Part shown: one piece after another, positions 9,394 through 20,500 of the stretch
How the letters are laid out: every line of letters starts with the position of its first letter
Position numbering within the stretch: position 1 is the stretch's first letter
The notes under the pieces: generated by a model
What the model was told of the DNA's origin: nothing
Seen by the model: only the letters and a program-made list of their open reading frames with translations
Database searches by the model: none
Translations under genes and position numbers: made by a program
Source: Chimonanthus salicifolius
Lineage: Eukaryota; Streptophyta; Magnoliopsida; Laurales; Calycanthaceae
Length of the DNA stretch: 64,000 bases
Direction: 5' to 3'
Assembly: GCA_013350335.1 (NCBI GenBank)
Contig: CM023535.1
Span: forward strand, 26,938,617-27,002,616

Positions 9394-10467
9394 AGTTTAA
9401 TAATAAAAGTCGGGTTAGTCATGCCGAAGCGTGGGCTGAAAAGTTCAGATGTTCTAAATAGGTTATTTTAGATAGTAAGTTAGGCCTGATGACCATAAAA
9501 TTTTTTTTTTTTAGATAGATAGATTATAATGAGGACTATTACATTGTAAATATGGAACTTATAAAAATATATTAATTTTTTTATTTTTTTATATTAAAAA
9601 TGAATCATTAGATCATATCATATTTAATCTAACATTGAAGATGCATCAAACAAAATTACGAAAGTTGAATTCAAATTTCAAATAAAAACAATTTTAATGA
9701 ACTGAATTCATATTAAATGAGTCCTATATGATATTAAATGAGCTTTTGTAGTTTACCAATTAAAGTCAAAAGAAAATTCTCCATTATACAGGTCACCAAC
9801 CTGAACTAAAAGCCCCACCTAATGGGTCTCACGGATTCAAAGAGATCGGTTGGATAAACAAACACCTAAGTAGACTCGTAATCATTGCCGAATTTTTTTT
9901 TTTCATTAATTAAAATATCTATAAGAGTATTAAAAATTTATGATTAATAATTTTTACAAATAGATAATATTTCAATGCTATTATAAAATGAAATGTACGT
10001 AAAAAGGCATTCAATCTTACCTCTGAGGGTGAGTTGCTAACTTATAACTTCACCATATAAATAATATTTCAATAACATAAAAAAGAATTAATTATAATTT
10101 TAAATTTTAAATATTTTAATAATATTATTAAAATCATGTAAAAAATTAATACCACCTTTATTAGTGACATATAGGTCCAACTTCTCAATAATATTTTAAT
10201 GACTAAACTACACATAAAAAATATCTATAATTTCAACATGAATATAATACAATATGTTTATCTAATTATAAAAAAATGTTAAGAAACTTTTCAATATCAC
10301 CTTCTAGTGGATAACAACGATTTACAAATTCAACATCTAAACAGCTTTTTAGTAACATTATAATAACTATTTAGCCAAATAAAAAAATAAAATGCAATGA
10401 ATGATATAATACAGAATAATGAAAATAATCACAAATTCATAATAACAATTTCATGAAACAATATTTT
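9394..10467. other. Intergenic, AT-rich, no gene seen
   Basis: The first ~100 bp may be leftover retroelement leader. The rest is low-complexity A/T-rich DNA. Confidence 0.5.
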
Positions 10468-10650
10468 AACTCTTTTTTTTTAAATAGAGGGTTAGTATTT
10501 CAATCAAAAATGAGGGGAAACCCCCAAAAATATACAAGCAATTAGAGCCCACAACCCGAGCTAGGCAAAATTACAGAATCAACATGAGAATCGACAATAT
10601 AATATCATTAATGAAAAAGAGAGGTACAAGAGATTGAGGGGTCGTGTGTG
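10468..10650 (-). mobile_element. Possible LINE 3' tail (weak)
   Basis: Begins with a T-run on the + strand (a - strand poly(A) tail). It is followed by text resembling plant LINE 3' ends, with GGGGAAACCCCC and AGAGCCCACAACCC words comparable in style to the tail at 31199. No RNase H coding match could be read. Weak. Confidence 0.3.
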
Positions 10651-10705
10651 CATGTTATTAAACATATGAGTAAAACTCACATTTAAAAATGGGCTATTAA
10701 GGAAA

Positions 10706-10912
10706 GGGTGCTCATATGCTTATAACCTCACATCCCCAAGGTCCACAGGCAATGCAGCCTTAACATCAGGGCTGGAGATACTCGACTCTCTCCCTCCACA
10801 TAAAGCTAAAGACATAAATCTGATCCATCCCTATGAAACTCCCTCTCTAACACCATGTTAAATTATTAAGTAGAAGGTGCTCATGTGCTTATAAATCTCA
10901 CATCCCCAAAGT
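10706..10912 (+). repeat. Two direct copies of a 37-bp motif
   Basis: GGTGCTCATATGCTTATAAC...CACATCCCCAAGGTC (10706-10742) recurs at 10876-10912 with few changes. The motif is of a kind I associate with dispersed plant repeats. The 130 bp between has no gene. Confidence 0.6.
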
Positions 10913-11219
10913 CGACGGTTAATATAAGACTTTGCTAACACCTATATAAATTTTGATGAGAGAATTTGTATACAGATAAGCAAAGAATTTAAATTTGTAT
11001 GGACATCTCAATAGATGGAACCGATCGGCCCAATCAAATATCAATGAAAATTTGTTGATTAGACTAATCTAAATTAGCTTCATCAATATTTTGGTATCCA
11101 ATTTTATTAGCTTTAGTATAAGTCTAAAATATCATAATCATTAAATTACACAACTAACAATACTGAAAATACGTTGCCTTGGCCGACATTGTTTGCGTTT
11201 ATTAAGAAAAATAAACATA

Positions 11220-11594
11220 CCCGAAAATATTGAAATAAATCACACAAACAAGTACAGGAGAATTTACGTGGTTCAGCTCACCCTTGGCCTACGTCCACGG
11301 AGCATGAAAATCCTTTATTAATAGAAAAGAAGAATACAATCTTACAAGAGAGATTTAAAAGGATTTGTACCCAAACTAAATACAGTTGCTTATTGGTTTG
11401 CTGCTCTCTTAGAGATCACCAAAGTGCTGATTGGTCTGATGTGAGAAGCATCTCCTGTGATCTGTCCCACTGTCTTCTGCAGAGAACTCACCCTTTGGGC
11501 CACAACAGAGACACCTTGCTATCTGTATGCAAGCTGCTCTGTATGGCAAATACTTGATTGCAGGCACACAGATCTGGACGATCCTCACTATTGA
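11220..11594. repeat. Dispersed plant repeat of unknown class
   Basis: Contains AATTTACGTGGTTCAGCTCA followed by a CCTACGTCCACGGAG phrase, which I recognise as a widely dispersed plant intergenic repeat. I cannot assign its element type. No ORF. Confidence 0.45.
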
Positions 11595-11977
11595 GTCTAA
11601 AAATCTTACATTTTTACCCTTAAATTATGATTAAATTAGCCTTGATTTTGTATATAAAAGATCGTTTAATGGTTTTTTCTAATTTTGTAGATAAAAAGAA
11701 GGAAAAACATGATTCATGCATAAAACAGTGGATGATTGCAGGAAAAGAGCTTAAAATGGAAATTTTAGAATTTTGTAATTTAATCATGCCACTTTAGGGT
11801 TTTTAATGTAAATTGGATAATCTGGATCCATTTATGAGAGTCTAGATTTATTCAATATTTACAATTTTAGTGGTATTAATTAATTATTTAATTTTCAAAT
11901 CAAAGTTTACAATCAAAGAGGCTAAGAGTCTGAGAAGAAGATCCATGGGCCAGAGATCCACTACAATTGGGCCAAGC

Positions 11978-14900
11978 TGTAACGCCCCGCCATTTTCACT
12001 AGCCGAAAATCCGAGTCTATTTTTTTTTTTGAAATAAAAGAGTGAGAGAGAGAGCTGGGCGTCACGACGCGAGTTAAGTCCAAGCTTCCAAAGCCCGGCC
12101 CTTAACTTGCCAACCATACGTGTGCGTGGACTAAGTCCACTAAAACGGTTCACACGTAATAATACTAAACATGCAGAATTAAACATAGTGCGGAATTATA
12201 ATAGAGTTACTATCCTATCCAATTTTAAATAGCAAGGAAGTCCATCACTTAATAATAATCATCTTAAGTTAAAATGTTCAAAATTAATATCCAAACCATA
12301 GCAAATAGTCTAAGTTATTACAGTCCCAAATACTAATTACTCAAATTACATTGTCCATAATAAAAACTTAAATAAAATGAAACTAGATTATCTAAGCTCT
12401 TAAGCTTGGCTCCGATCGCGTCCTTGCTGCGTCCATTTCCTGTGTCATCATCTAAGGTAGAAGTAGGGCGTTAGACAACGCGCCCAGTAGGTACTCCGAA
12501 TAGGGTCAAACACATGGATTAGTATAAAAATCACATAAATATATATAATGTCAAAACCATGCAAATCAATGCCATGCCATGGGTGTCATATGCCATAAAT
12601 CCCACCTATCAACCATATCACAATCACATAGTTTTCCTCTTGATTAATAATCCACATCAAGATATTGTCATGACTCCCCATGTATGCCTTATCGGTCTCT
12701 CCGAACGGAGCGTGGACTCCTCTTTTCATTTCAAACATCATATCCGGAATCAGTGCGGATTCCTCCCCATGTTTGTTTATCGGCTATCTGAATAGAGCGT
12801 GGACTCCCCTCATGTGATCCCTCCCATGCCATGCATGAGATGTAAGTGTACACAAGCCATTTCATAATAGAAATCCCATTATTAAAACATAGCATTTTGA
12901 TACCAAAATAAATCATCAAAACATGAAGTTAAAACAACCATTCATATACATAGATCCAAGTGTATCAATGAGGCAGGAATCCTACCAATGTCCAAATATC
13001 GTGTCTTGCGTTTTTGTCCAAAAACCGATCACCGATTGTGTCAAGCCGATTGTATGCCCGTTTGTGAAATCCAATTACCTTATTACACATAAATAGATTA
13101 AAACGATGACCCAGTTGATTCCCATCATTCCATGTACATTTCCACCTATGATTATAGTTTTTAACCCGATTAAGACCCCCAAGGAGTTTCGGCCATGCCT
13201 TAGGGCTGAAAATGCTTTAAGTCCACCAAAAACGCCTTGGTGGGGTTCGGTCATACAACATGGCCGAACCTCACTCTCTTGGTTTTGGACCCCCCTTTCC
13301 CTTGGTCCTTGTTTCATCTTAACCAACGCGGGTCCAACATTATTCCACCTGATTTATTAAACCAATCACATAAGTTAATCATTTACTATGATAAACAACT
13401 TAGGTCCATGAAAAGTCCTTCATGGGGTTCGGCCATACAACATGGCCGAACCCATGGTTCCTTATTTTTATCATTTCCTATCTTAGCCACCATTCATTTC
13501 CATAGTTAATCAGCTAACCCTTTTTCACATTCTTAGATCCTAACCCGATAATTCATTAACATAAACATAGATCCATAATAAATCCCTCCATGGGGTTCGG
13601 CCATACAACATGGCCAAACCCATGGTCCATCATTTTAAAACCCATTTTAAATCCATCAACATTTCTCCATGGGGTTCGGCCATACATCATGGTCGAACCC
13701 ATGGTCCATTGTTTTCCATCCTTCTCCATTTTAAACATCATTCCTTTTCCTTTTTCTTCCTTAACTAGGAAATCCATAGTTAATCACAAATATACCTAGG
13801 TTCATAAAAACTTCCTCCATGGGGTTCGGCCATACATCATGGCCGAACCCATGGTCCATTATTTTCCATTTATTTCTTAGCATGATAGCCATGGTATCAT
13901 GTCCATAAATATTCTTCCATGGGGTTCGGCCATACAACATGACCGAACCCTATGGTTCACCATTTTTCCTCCATGATCCACATATATAAAAATTAGGTTC
14001 GGCTAATCATTCTCCATTCCTCATATTCAATCATGCATGTTGTTATAAGTCATGTATACATATTGTCCTTAACAACTTCATTTTTATAGCCTATCTTATC
14101 CATTATGGTTTTGTCCATTTTTCTATCTCTAAAAACCATATTTCGGATTTTCTATCATACTTCACTTTTATGTCCACCTCATTGACATTTCTTGGATGGA
14201 TTTCAAATCTATAGCCTATAACCAGTTGGCCAACCATTTTCAATCCGAAATGGAACCCCATGGTTTCGGCCATTCCATGCTGAAACCATGGTTCCCTTAG
14301 CTTCTTTCTAATTAATAAACATTGTTAACCAATACATACCGATTCCGCAACTTCTCCGTTTTCTTTCGTTCCGTCTTACTCCTCCGTTCTTCTCATTCCT
14401 TAGTATTTTCTTCCTCCTCCTTGATCTTCGGCCAAAGAGTGTTGCTTGAGAGGGAGAGGGTTTGAGATAAAAACCCTAAGAGAGGGTTCGGCCAAGGAGT
14501 GAAGGTTTGAGAGAGAAAGAGAGGGAGAGTATGAGATGGGGAAACTTTCTCTCTCTTTACCAAAGAGTGGTTCGGCCAAAGAGGTGTGAGATGAGTCCTT
14601 TCTATCTTGCCTTAGGGTTTTGGTGAGAGAGGGAGAGAGGAAGAATGAGATGGAAAAACCCTAAGTCTTTTCTTTTGTCTTAGAGAGGGTCGGCCAAGAG
14701 TGTAATGAGAGGGAGAGAGTGAATGAGATGAGAATCCTAGGGTTTTGGTTGATAACTCTAATCCCCCCAACCACCCTCATCAAGATGGGGTCTTTCCCAT
14801 GTGTCCCTTGGCTAACCAAGAGGGCACATGGCTTACACTTGGCACATTCCCTCTACCCAACGGTTTTGGTGTCTAGCGTGTCCATGAGATGGAAACCCTC

Positions 14901-15541
14901 CACCTCCCCTTTGACTCACTTAATCTTTTCATCTTCCATGTGACTCACCACCCATTCAACTCACTTCATTTAAATGAACTCATTCCCCTAACTTAAGCAT
15001 TTGAATTCATTTCCATCTAACTTATGTGATTTTAATTAAATAATTTAATTCAACTCACTTCACTTGACTCTCTTGAATTTTCCTATGAACTCACCCATGG
15101 TTGACCAAGTCAACCATGGTGGCTGGCCCCACATGTGCCTTAGTCCACACGCCACCTCACTTGATGAGGTGGATTTGGGTCCCACTTAGCTATGCCACTT
15201 TGATGTCAACTCCTACACTTGCCACCTCAATTGATGAGGTGGACCCCATGCCTTAGATCTTAATTGGGTACATGACCCGATTAAATCAATTCTCCTCGAC
15301 CCATTTACCCTAAACCTCAATTCATCTTAACCCGTTGGGTCCCAATTGGGCATTTGACCAAATTGACCCCATTTACCCAATTAATTAGAATTAACCCTAC
15401 CCATGATCCATTAGACCATACTTGAGCCATTGTCCCAATTTTTATCCATCTAGCATCCATTCCATCTATAAATCTTAATTTTTGACAATTAAAATAGATA
15501 AAGCCAATATGATTATTGCATTGAAAATCCAGGCTATTACA
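11978..15541 (+). mobile_element. Solo LTR, palindrome-rich gypsy-type family P, copy P1 (3564 bp)
   Basis: Starts TGTAACGCCCCGCC and ends with GGCTATTACA, giving imperfect inverted termini. It is bracketed by the perfect 5-bp target duplication CAAGC (11973-11977 and 15542-15546), as expected for LTR-retrotransposon integrase. No internal region or ORF is present, so this is a solo LTR left by LTR-LTR recombination. It is homologous along its length to P2 (40660-44247), P3 (56416-60684) and P4 (32648-45348, -). Beside the main array it contains further palindromes: CCATGGTTGAC-CAA-GTCAACCATGG (15095-15119) and two CCACCTCA...TGAGGTGG words (about 15161 and 15222). The family resembles chromovirus (Tekay/Del-like) LTRs, which can be kilobases long; this is inference, supported by a gypsy LTR at 32073 that begins TGTAATAC. 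Confidence 0.88.
13240..13955 (+). repeat. GGTTCGGCCAT...ATGGCCGAACC palindrome array in P1
   Basis: At least six copies of a 12-bp-arm palindrome, GGGTTCGGCCAT-ACAAC-ATGGCCGAACCC, start near 13240, 13424, 13591, 13670, 13820 and 13920. Some have one arm mismatch. They are irregularly spaced (80-185 bp) and precede a pyrimidine-rich stretch (14340-14420), as in the sister LTRs. Confidence 0.9.
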
Positions 15542-15735
15542 CAAGCTTTGCTCCAAATGCCAGACATTGGGCCAGACCAAGCACTTCAGGTGCATTTCCC
15601 AATGTGAGCCAGGCCAAAGTGAATTCAAGCCCAGCAAGCTTAAGTCCAAGTCTCCAATTCAAGTCTAAGTCCAATTTAAAGTGCTCTAGGTTCAAATCGA
15701 AGTTCACAAATCCAAAGCCCAAATCCATTTTAAGT

Positions 15736-17099
15736 CCAAACCCAATGCGTTGAATTGATTAGCTTATCTAAATTAGTTCTGTTTATTGATGATATTGATA
15801 TACTATTTTTCTAATAAAATTTAACTGTAAAAGATCAAATAATTAAGATTTTTTCAATTAAACATAAAACGTTAATTTTCTCAATCATTACATTTTTAAA
15901 AATTATGTAAGCAAATATACCAAATGCAAAGCTCACATGTTGATGAGAAATTTATCTTGAGTTGAAAGTTTGTATTTATACTAACCATCATTAAAAAAAA
16001 AAAATTGTATTTGATTTTACTTAAATTGAATTTTTATTTCTTTAATCATCTTTGGTCACTCAATCGAGTTCGAGCCACGACTCAAAAGCAATATCATATA
16101 ATAACTATCAAGTCCTATGAACATATCATCTCAATTATATTATTTACGTCTAAAATTTAAGTGGGACCAGGTTTTAATAAACCCAATTCGATCCATATAA
16201 AAAATTATTGAAAATGAATCAATCCAACCCAACTTGAATTGTTGGCCCGATAATCCAAACTTTAAAAAAAAAACACCAACATCATTTTTATCTCTCCTAA
16301 ATTCGAGTCTAATCGTATTTTCCAAATTTCACCACTAATAATATTACACACTTAAAAGTATTTGGGCCACAACATAATAAAAATGTTGTTGAACCTCGAC
16401 ACCTCGACCCCACTAGACGAGTGGTAAGGTTAAGGGTTTAAAATTTGACGGACCGGCCAATAGAATTTATATCATTATATAAGTCAATAAATATTGTATC
16501 AATCTTTATAAATCAATATACAATTATATTAACTCATTTTTTTAAGAGTTGGTATTCAAATGTCCCATCTGAATTTTTTAGACGTTCATTAATTCTTAAG
16601 GTATATGTAAACCTCTTAATCTATATATGCCAGATATAGAACTAAGAAGAGTGTCCCTTTTTGTATTGAAGAAAGCTTGACTCCAAGACCTTCGACTAAT
16701 AAGGGTGAAAATTTACCATCAAATTAATCCCTCGTGATTTAATTATATTAACTTATTAGACTTAAATTTTTATTTTCAATAAATCTAAATAAGAAAGCCT
16801 CCATATATATTATATTTAATATCTATTCAATTAATCTAAGTAGTGAATGTTTTTAAAATTATTTTTTTTACGGTACATGATGGCAAAATGAAAAGACGCC
16901 CTTACTCTTAGGTGAGACTTAGTTTGTAATAAATTTAAATGGTTTAAATTATTAATTTTCATTTATATTTAAATTTAATATTTTAAAATATCAATTGATT
17001 AATTTTTCTATCATGATAAATAAAAATATTATTTAATAAATTTAATTTTAATTTAAAAAACTAAGTGATAAAATAATACAATAAATCTAAGTGGCCCCC
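15736..17099. other. Intergenic, AT-rich, no gene seen
   Basis: Low-complexity A/T-rich DNA. A short CCCCACTAGACGAGTGGTAA phrase at about 16408 is faintly tRNA-like, but no box B with correct spacing was found. Confidence 0.5.
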
Positions 17100-17593
17100 A
17101 CAAAAGCCGGCAGAGCGCGCGCCCTAAAATCAGAAGGTTTAGGAAATTAGAAGGGATAAGAAAAGAACAGAAAAGAAAAGTGGACGTCGTCGTCCAACAA
17201 CCCCACCGGTACTCCAACGCATTCACTTAGGGATCGTGTCCGTGCCGGTGAGGTAGAGCGGACCAAAAATTAGAAAGAAAAACGCCACGTGTCGAAATTC
17301 CATTGGATAAATAAATATAAAATACTAAATATATATATACGTACAAACAAAGAATCCGCCCTCCCTCCTCCCACCACTGCATGCTATCTTCGTGTTAATG
17401 CCTTTCTTTAATGGCTGACTAGTGTTGTCTAATTTCTGAAATAAGAGCAGAAACAGACCATTGAATTCACGCTTCATCTTCTATTCTCTCTCTCTCAAGT
17501 CTCAAGAGCAGATTGCAGAGGGAAGGGAGGAGCGAATTGATTGATATTGGATTAGCACCGGGCGTTGGATTGAAGAAGTGACGGTGAGGAAGA
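17100..17593 (+). promoter_or_regulatory. Promoter and 5' leader region of the ERD2-like gene
   Basis: Base composition changes abruptly at about 17097 from A/T-rich to mixed GC-rich DNA. A TA-rich stretch (17308-17341) could supply a TATA element. The leader 17460-17593 contains a CT microsatellite-like tract (CTATTCTCTCTCTCTC), common in plant 5' UTRs. The transcription start cannot be fixed from sequence. Confidence 0.55.
17286..17306 (-). promoter_or_regulatory. G-box/ABRE overlapping an ERSE-type element (CCAAT-N10-CACG)
   Basis: GCCACGTGTC contains a perfect CACGTG (17286-17291). On the - strand, CCAAT (17302-17306) is followed by exactly ten bases and CACG (17288-17291). This is the plant ER-stress response element bound by NF-Y and bZIP factors such as bZIP28. 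It lies about 290 bp before the ATG and just upstream of the TA-rich region. Confidence 0.55.
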
Positions 17594-20500
17594 ATGGGGA
17601 AGAGGAGGGGCACGAGGGATCCGGTGAATGTGTTGTTTGGGTGGGTGAGGAGGCAGTCGATGAAGGTGAAGACGTTCTTAGGGTTGGTTTCGGTGGTGTC
17701 TGTTCTGGTGGTACTGAAGCTGCTGGTGAGGAACCACAATCACTTCTTCGTCGCCTCCGAAGCCATCCATGCCACCGGCATCTTGGTTCTCATCTACAAG
17801 CTCACTCGCCAAAAGACATGCTCTGGTATATTGTCTTCCCCCCCCCCCCCCCCCTCTCTCTCTCTCTCTCTTTTTCATGTATACACTGATCTGCTCTGTT
17901 TTTGTTTTGGGATTAGTGATTTGACTGTCATATACATGTATGTTCTTTTTCAATAGAAGAGATGCCTCTACTTTCTTTTATTGTTGGCACATGAATGACT
18001 AGAACACAAGGATAAGTTGGCTTTTATTCCCCAAAGGGCGTTTTATAAAAAGTTTTTTTTTTATAGGAAATATTTACATTTTTTTGGGTTCCTCCCTCTC
18101 TCCCCATCACGTATTTTACACTGCCAATGAATTATTCTTCAGAGTGCGAGACCTGCCTGGGTTATCCACCGATTGGTCAGGAAAAGAGTGAGGATAATAA
18201 AGATTTTTTTCTTGTGATTACTGATTGTTAAGATTCCAAAATCCGTAATTATCATTCCATAAGTCAATAATATATATACACAAAAAACCCTAACTAAAGG
18301 ATAACAAAAGACTAATCTACCCTTATACAAATAAAAGAATAATACAATCTAACACTGATGAGCTAAACTTTACCTTAATTGGATGACACACTCATTGATT
18401 CTAATGCACTACAATCAAGACGAGATTAAGATTGAAATTGAGAATGCACCAAAATCAAGTCAGAATAAGTTTTAAAGATACCAATTTCAATCCAAATGCA
18501 AGTCTTGCTTTGGTGGTGATCAGCTTTAGGACTCATCTTGGTGCCTTGAGTTGTCTGGTAGGCCCATGAGCTAGGAACTTAGGATACACCCACTGGGATA
18601 ATGTTAGGGTCCCAGCTATCTAGAGTGGGTCTTAACAGATCAACAGTCTAAATTACGAATGGTGAATGATGATAGAAATCCAACCTTTGTGCCACATTTT
18701 CCTTCTTGGAGTATGATGTGCTGAATTTTGAGACTTGGTACATACCTTATGATTTGGATAATACTTCCAGTGGTCATGGTCACATGTGAAATTGGTGCCT
18801 ATTACAAATGTCCAATTGGTTATGGGCACTCCATGAGCCCATTTATGGCAGATGATAAGCACCTTCCCCATGAAACTCTGGTAATGTTAGTCAAGGATAG
18901 CCAACCACGAAAGTTGTGTTGATAGCGAGCCATAGGTGGAATTCTTCCCTCTAGGTCTCTAATATCTCTTTTTGGGTTGGTTTGGGAATGGGCCAAGTAA
19001 GCACTATAAACCCAAACTTGCCACCTTACGAAATACAAGCTAAAAAGACTAACTCATTCCACCTGAACAGCAAGAGGAGCGGGAGTAGGCTCAGGTAGTA
19101 GATGGATTTATAAATTTTGCTATGACCGATATCTTTGGTCAAACCATCTATTTAGCTGTCTAGATCATGGACTGCTATGCTAAATGAGAACTTAGACATG
19201 CCTTGTAATGTTTTGATTTGATTTACCATTTGACTTCTGATATTATTATAGAGATTGGAATTAGGGTTATTTAATCTGCTGATGAAGATATTTTATTGAG
19301 AATGTGATTGATTAAGGAAACTTGGAGTTTTACGAAGGGGGAAAACATCATATAGTTGTTAATTTAAGGCCTATTTAGCTCATTGGAACTCGAATCTAGA
19401 ACTACTCGATCACATAGAATCTGACAGATCTTGGACTCCTTGGACCATAGCTTGTTGCCGATTCTCGTCGCCATTTGTTCCATTATCTCATCGAATAACG
19501 AATTGGTATTTACAAAGAAGGAACGAACTAGGATTAAGACCACGACTGTAGCCATTCACACAGTCTCAGAGACTCAACCAGTTGATCAAGTAGGGAAAAG
19601 ACTTGGTCAGTCCCATGGAAATTTGGTGGGTTACCTAGGGGCCATGGTTAATTATTTCCAAGTGTTTTTGCTAAAACTTAAATATCTATATGTACAAATT
19701 TATGCAATGAAAATACAAAAATACTAAAAAAAATCCTGAAAGTATTTATTTTGAAAAAAAAAATAAGATATATGTATGAGTTCAAACACAAAATAAACAA
19801 TCTACCACTAGGTGTGTGTTTAATAACCTTGAATCTCTAGGCATTGGAGATTTCATTCTTGGTATTTGGCAGGTATATATTATGACCAAGACACATGTAT
19901 AAAAAGACTCCTCCCCATACTATATGTTGTTCTTCTCCGTTTGATATCTTTCAATTACTACCAAATAGTCGGGTTTCATTCTAAGTGGGGTTTCTCCAAA
20001 TCCATGGGCTCAAAATCTCCCAATTTCCCACTGCATCCTTAAAATTAAAATATAAATATCAAATGCAATGAACATTGAACAATGAGAATAAATTAGCAAA
20101 CAAATAATCATAGACTCAGGCTTAAATGCCAAATGTATAACACAAATCGGCTAGAACCTCTATTATATACACAATCTCCAACATGGTTTTGAAATTATTG
20201 ATTTGATTATAATATCAGCTGCACACAGATCATATCATTCAATCATCATTGACTTGGCTGACTTGCCTCAGATTTGTATTATTTACTTATGCATTATAGT
20301 TTCGACTGGCATTAAGCTGATTTGGTGCCAGCAGTTACCAATACTAACTATTACGCTGAGAGCCCTCTTTTATATTTGCTATTGACTCTCTCTTCTTTTT
20401 CTTTCATCTAATCACTAAAAGATTTTATGGGCATCCTCTCTTGCTATTTCAAACAAGTAAAATTGCATTTGGATTGATTAAAGCAAAACTGAAGCTTAGT

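Larger units (their letters stand above)
11595..15735 (+). mobile_element. Athila-like LTR fragment (family L), split by solo LTR P1
   Basis: The parts 11595-11977 and 15547-15735 align with the reverse complement of the L-type LTR at 48580-50766. They share TTGAGTCTA at the start, TCTGGATCCATTTATGAGA, and the junction phrase ATCCACTACAATTGGGCCAAGC followed by a GGCCA.ACCAAGCAC word. P1 (11978-15541) inserted at CAAGC. The far end is lost or diverged. Non-coding. Confidence 0.72.

Noticed and set aside
12559..15728. Several 60-110 codon frames in P1, with similar ones in P2
   Set aside because: They come from palindromes and repeats inside a solo LTR, and registers are not kept between the copies.
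16400..16460. Possible tRNA or SINE head
   Set aside because: Faint box A resemblance only. No box B at proper spacing, no A-tail and no target duplication.
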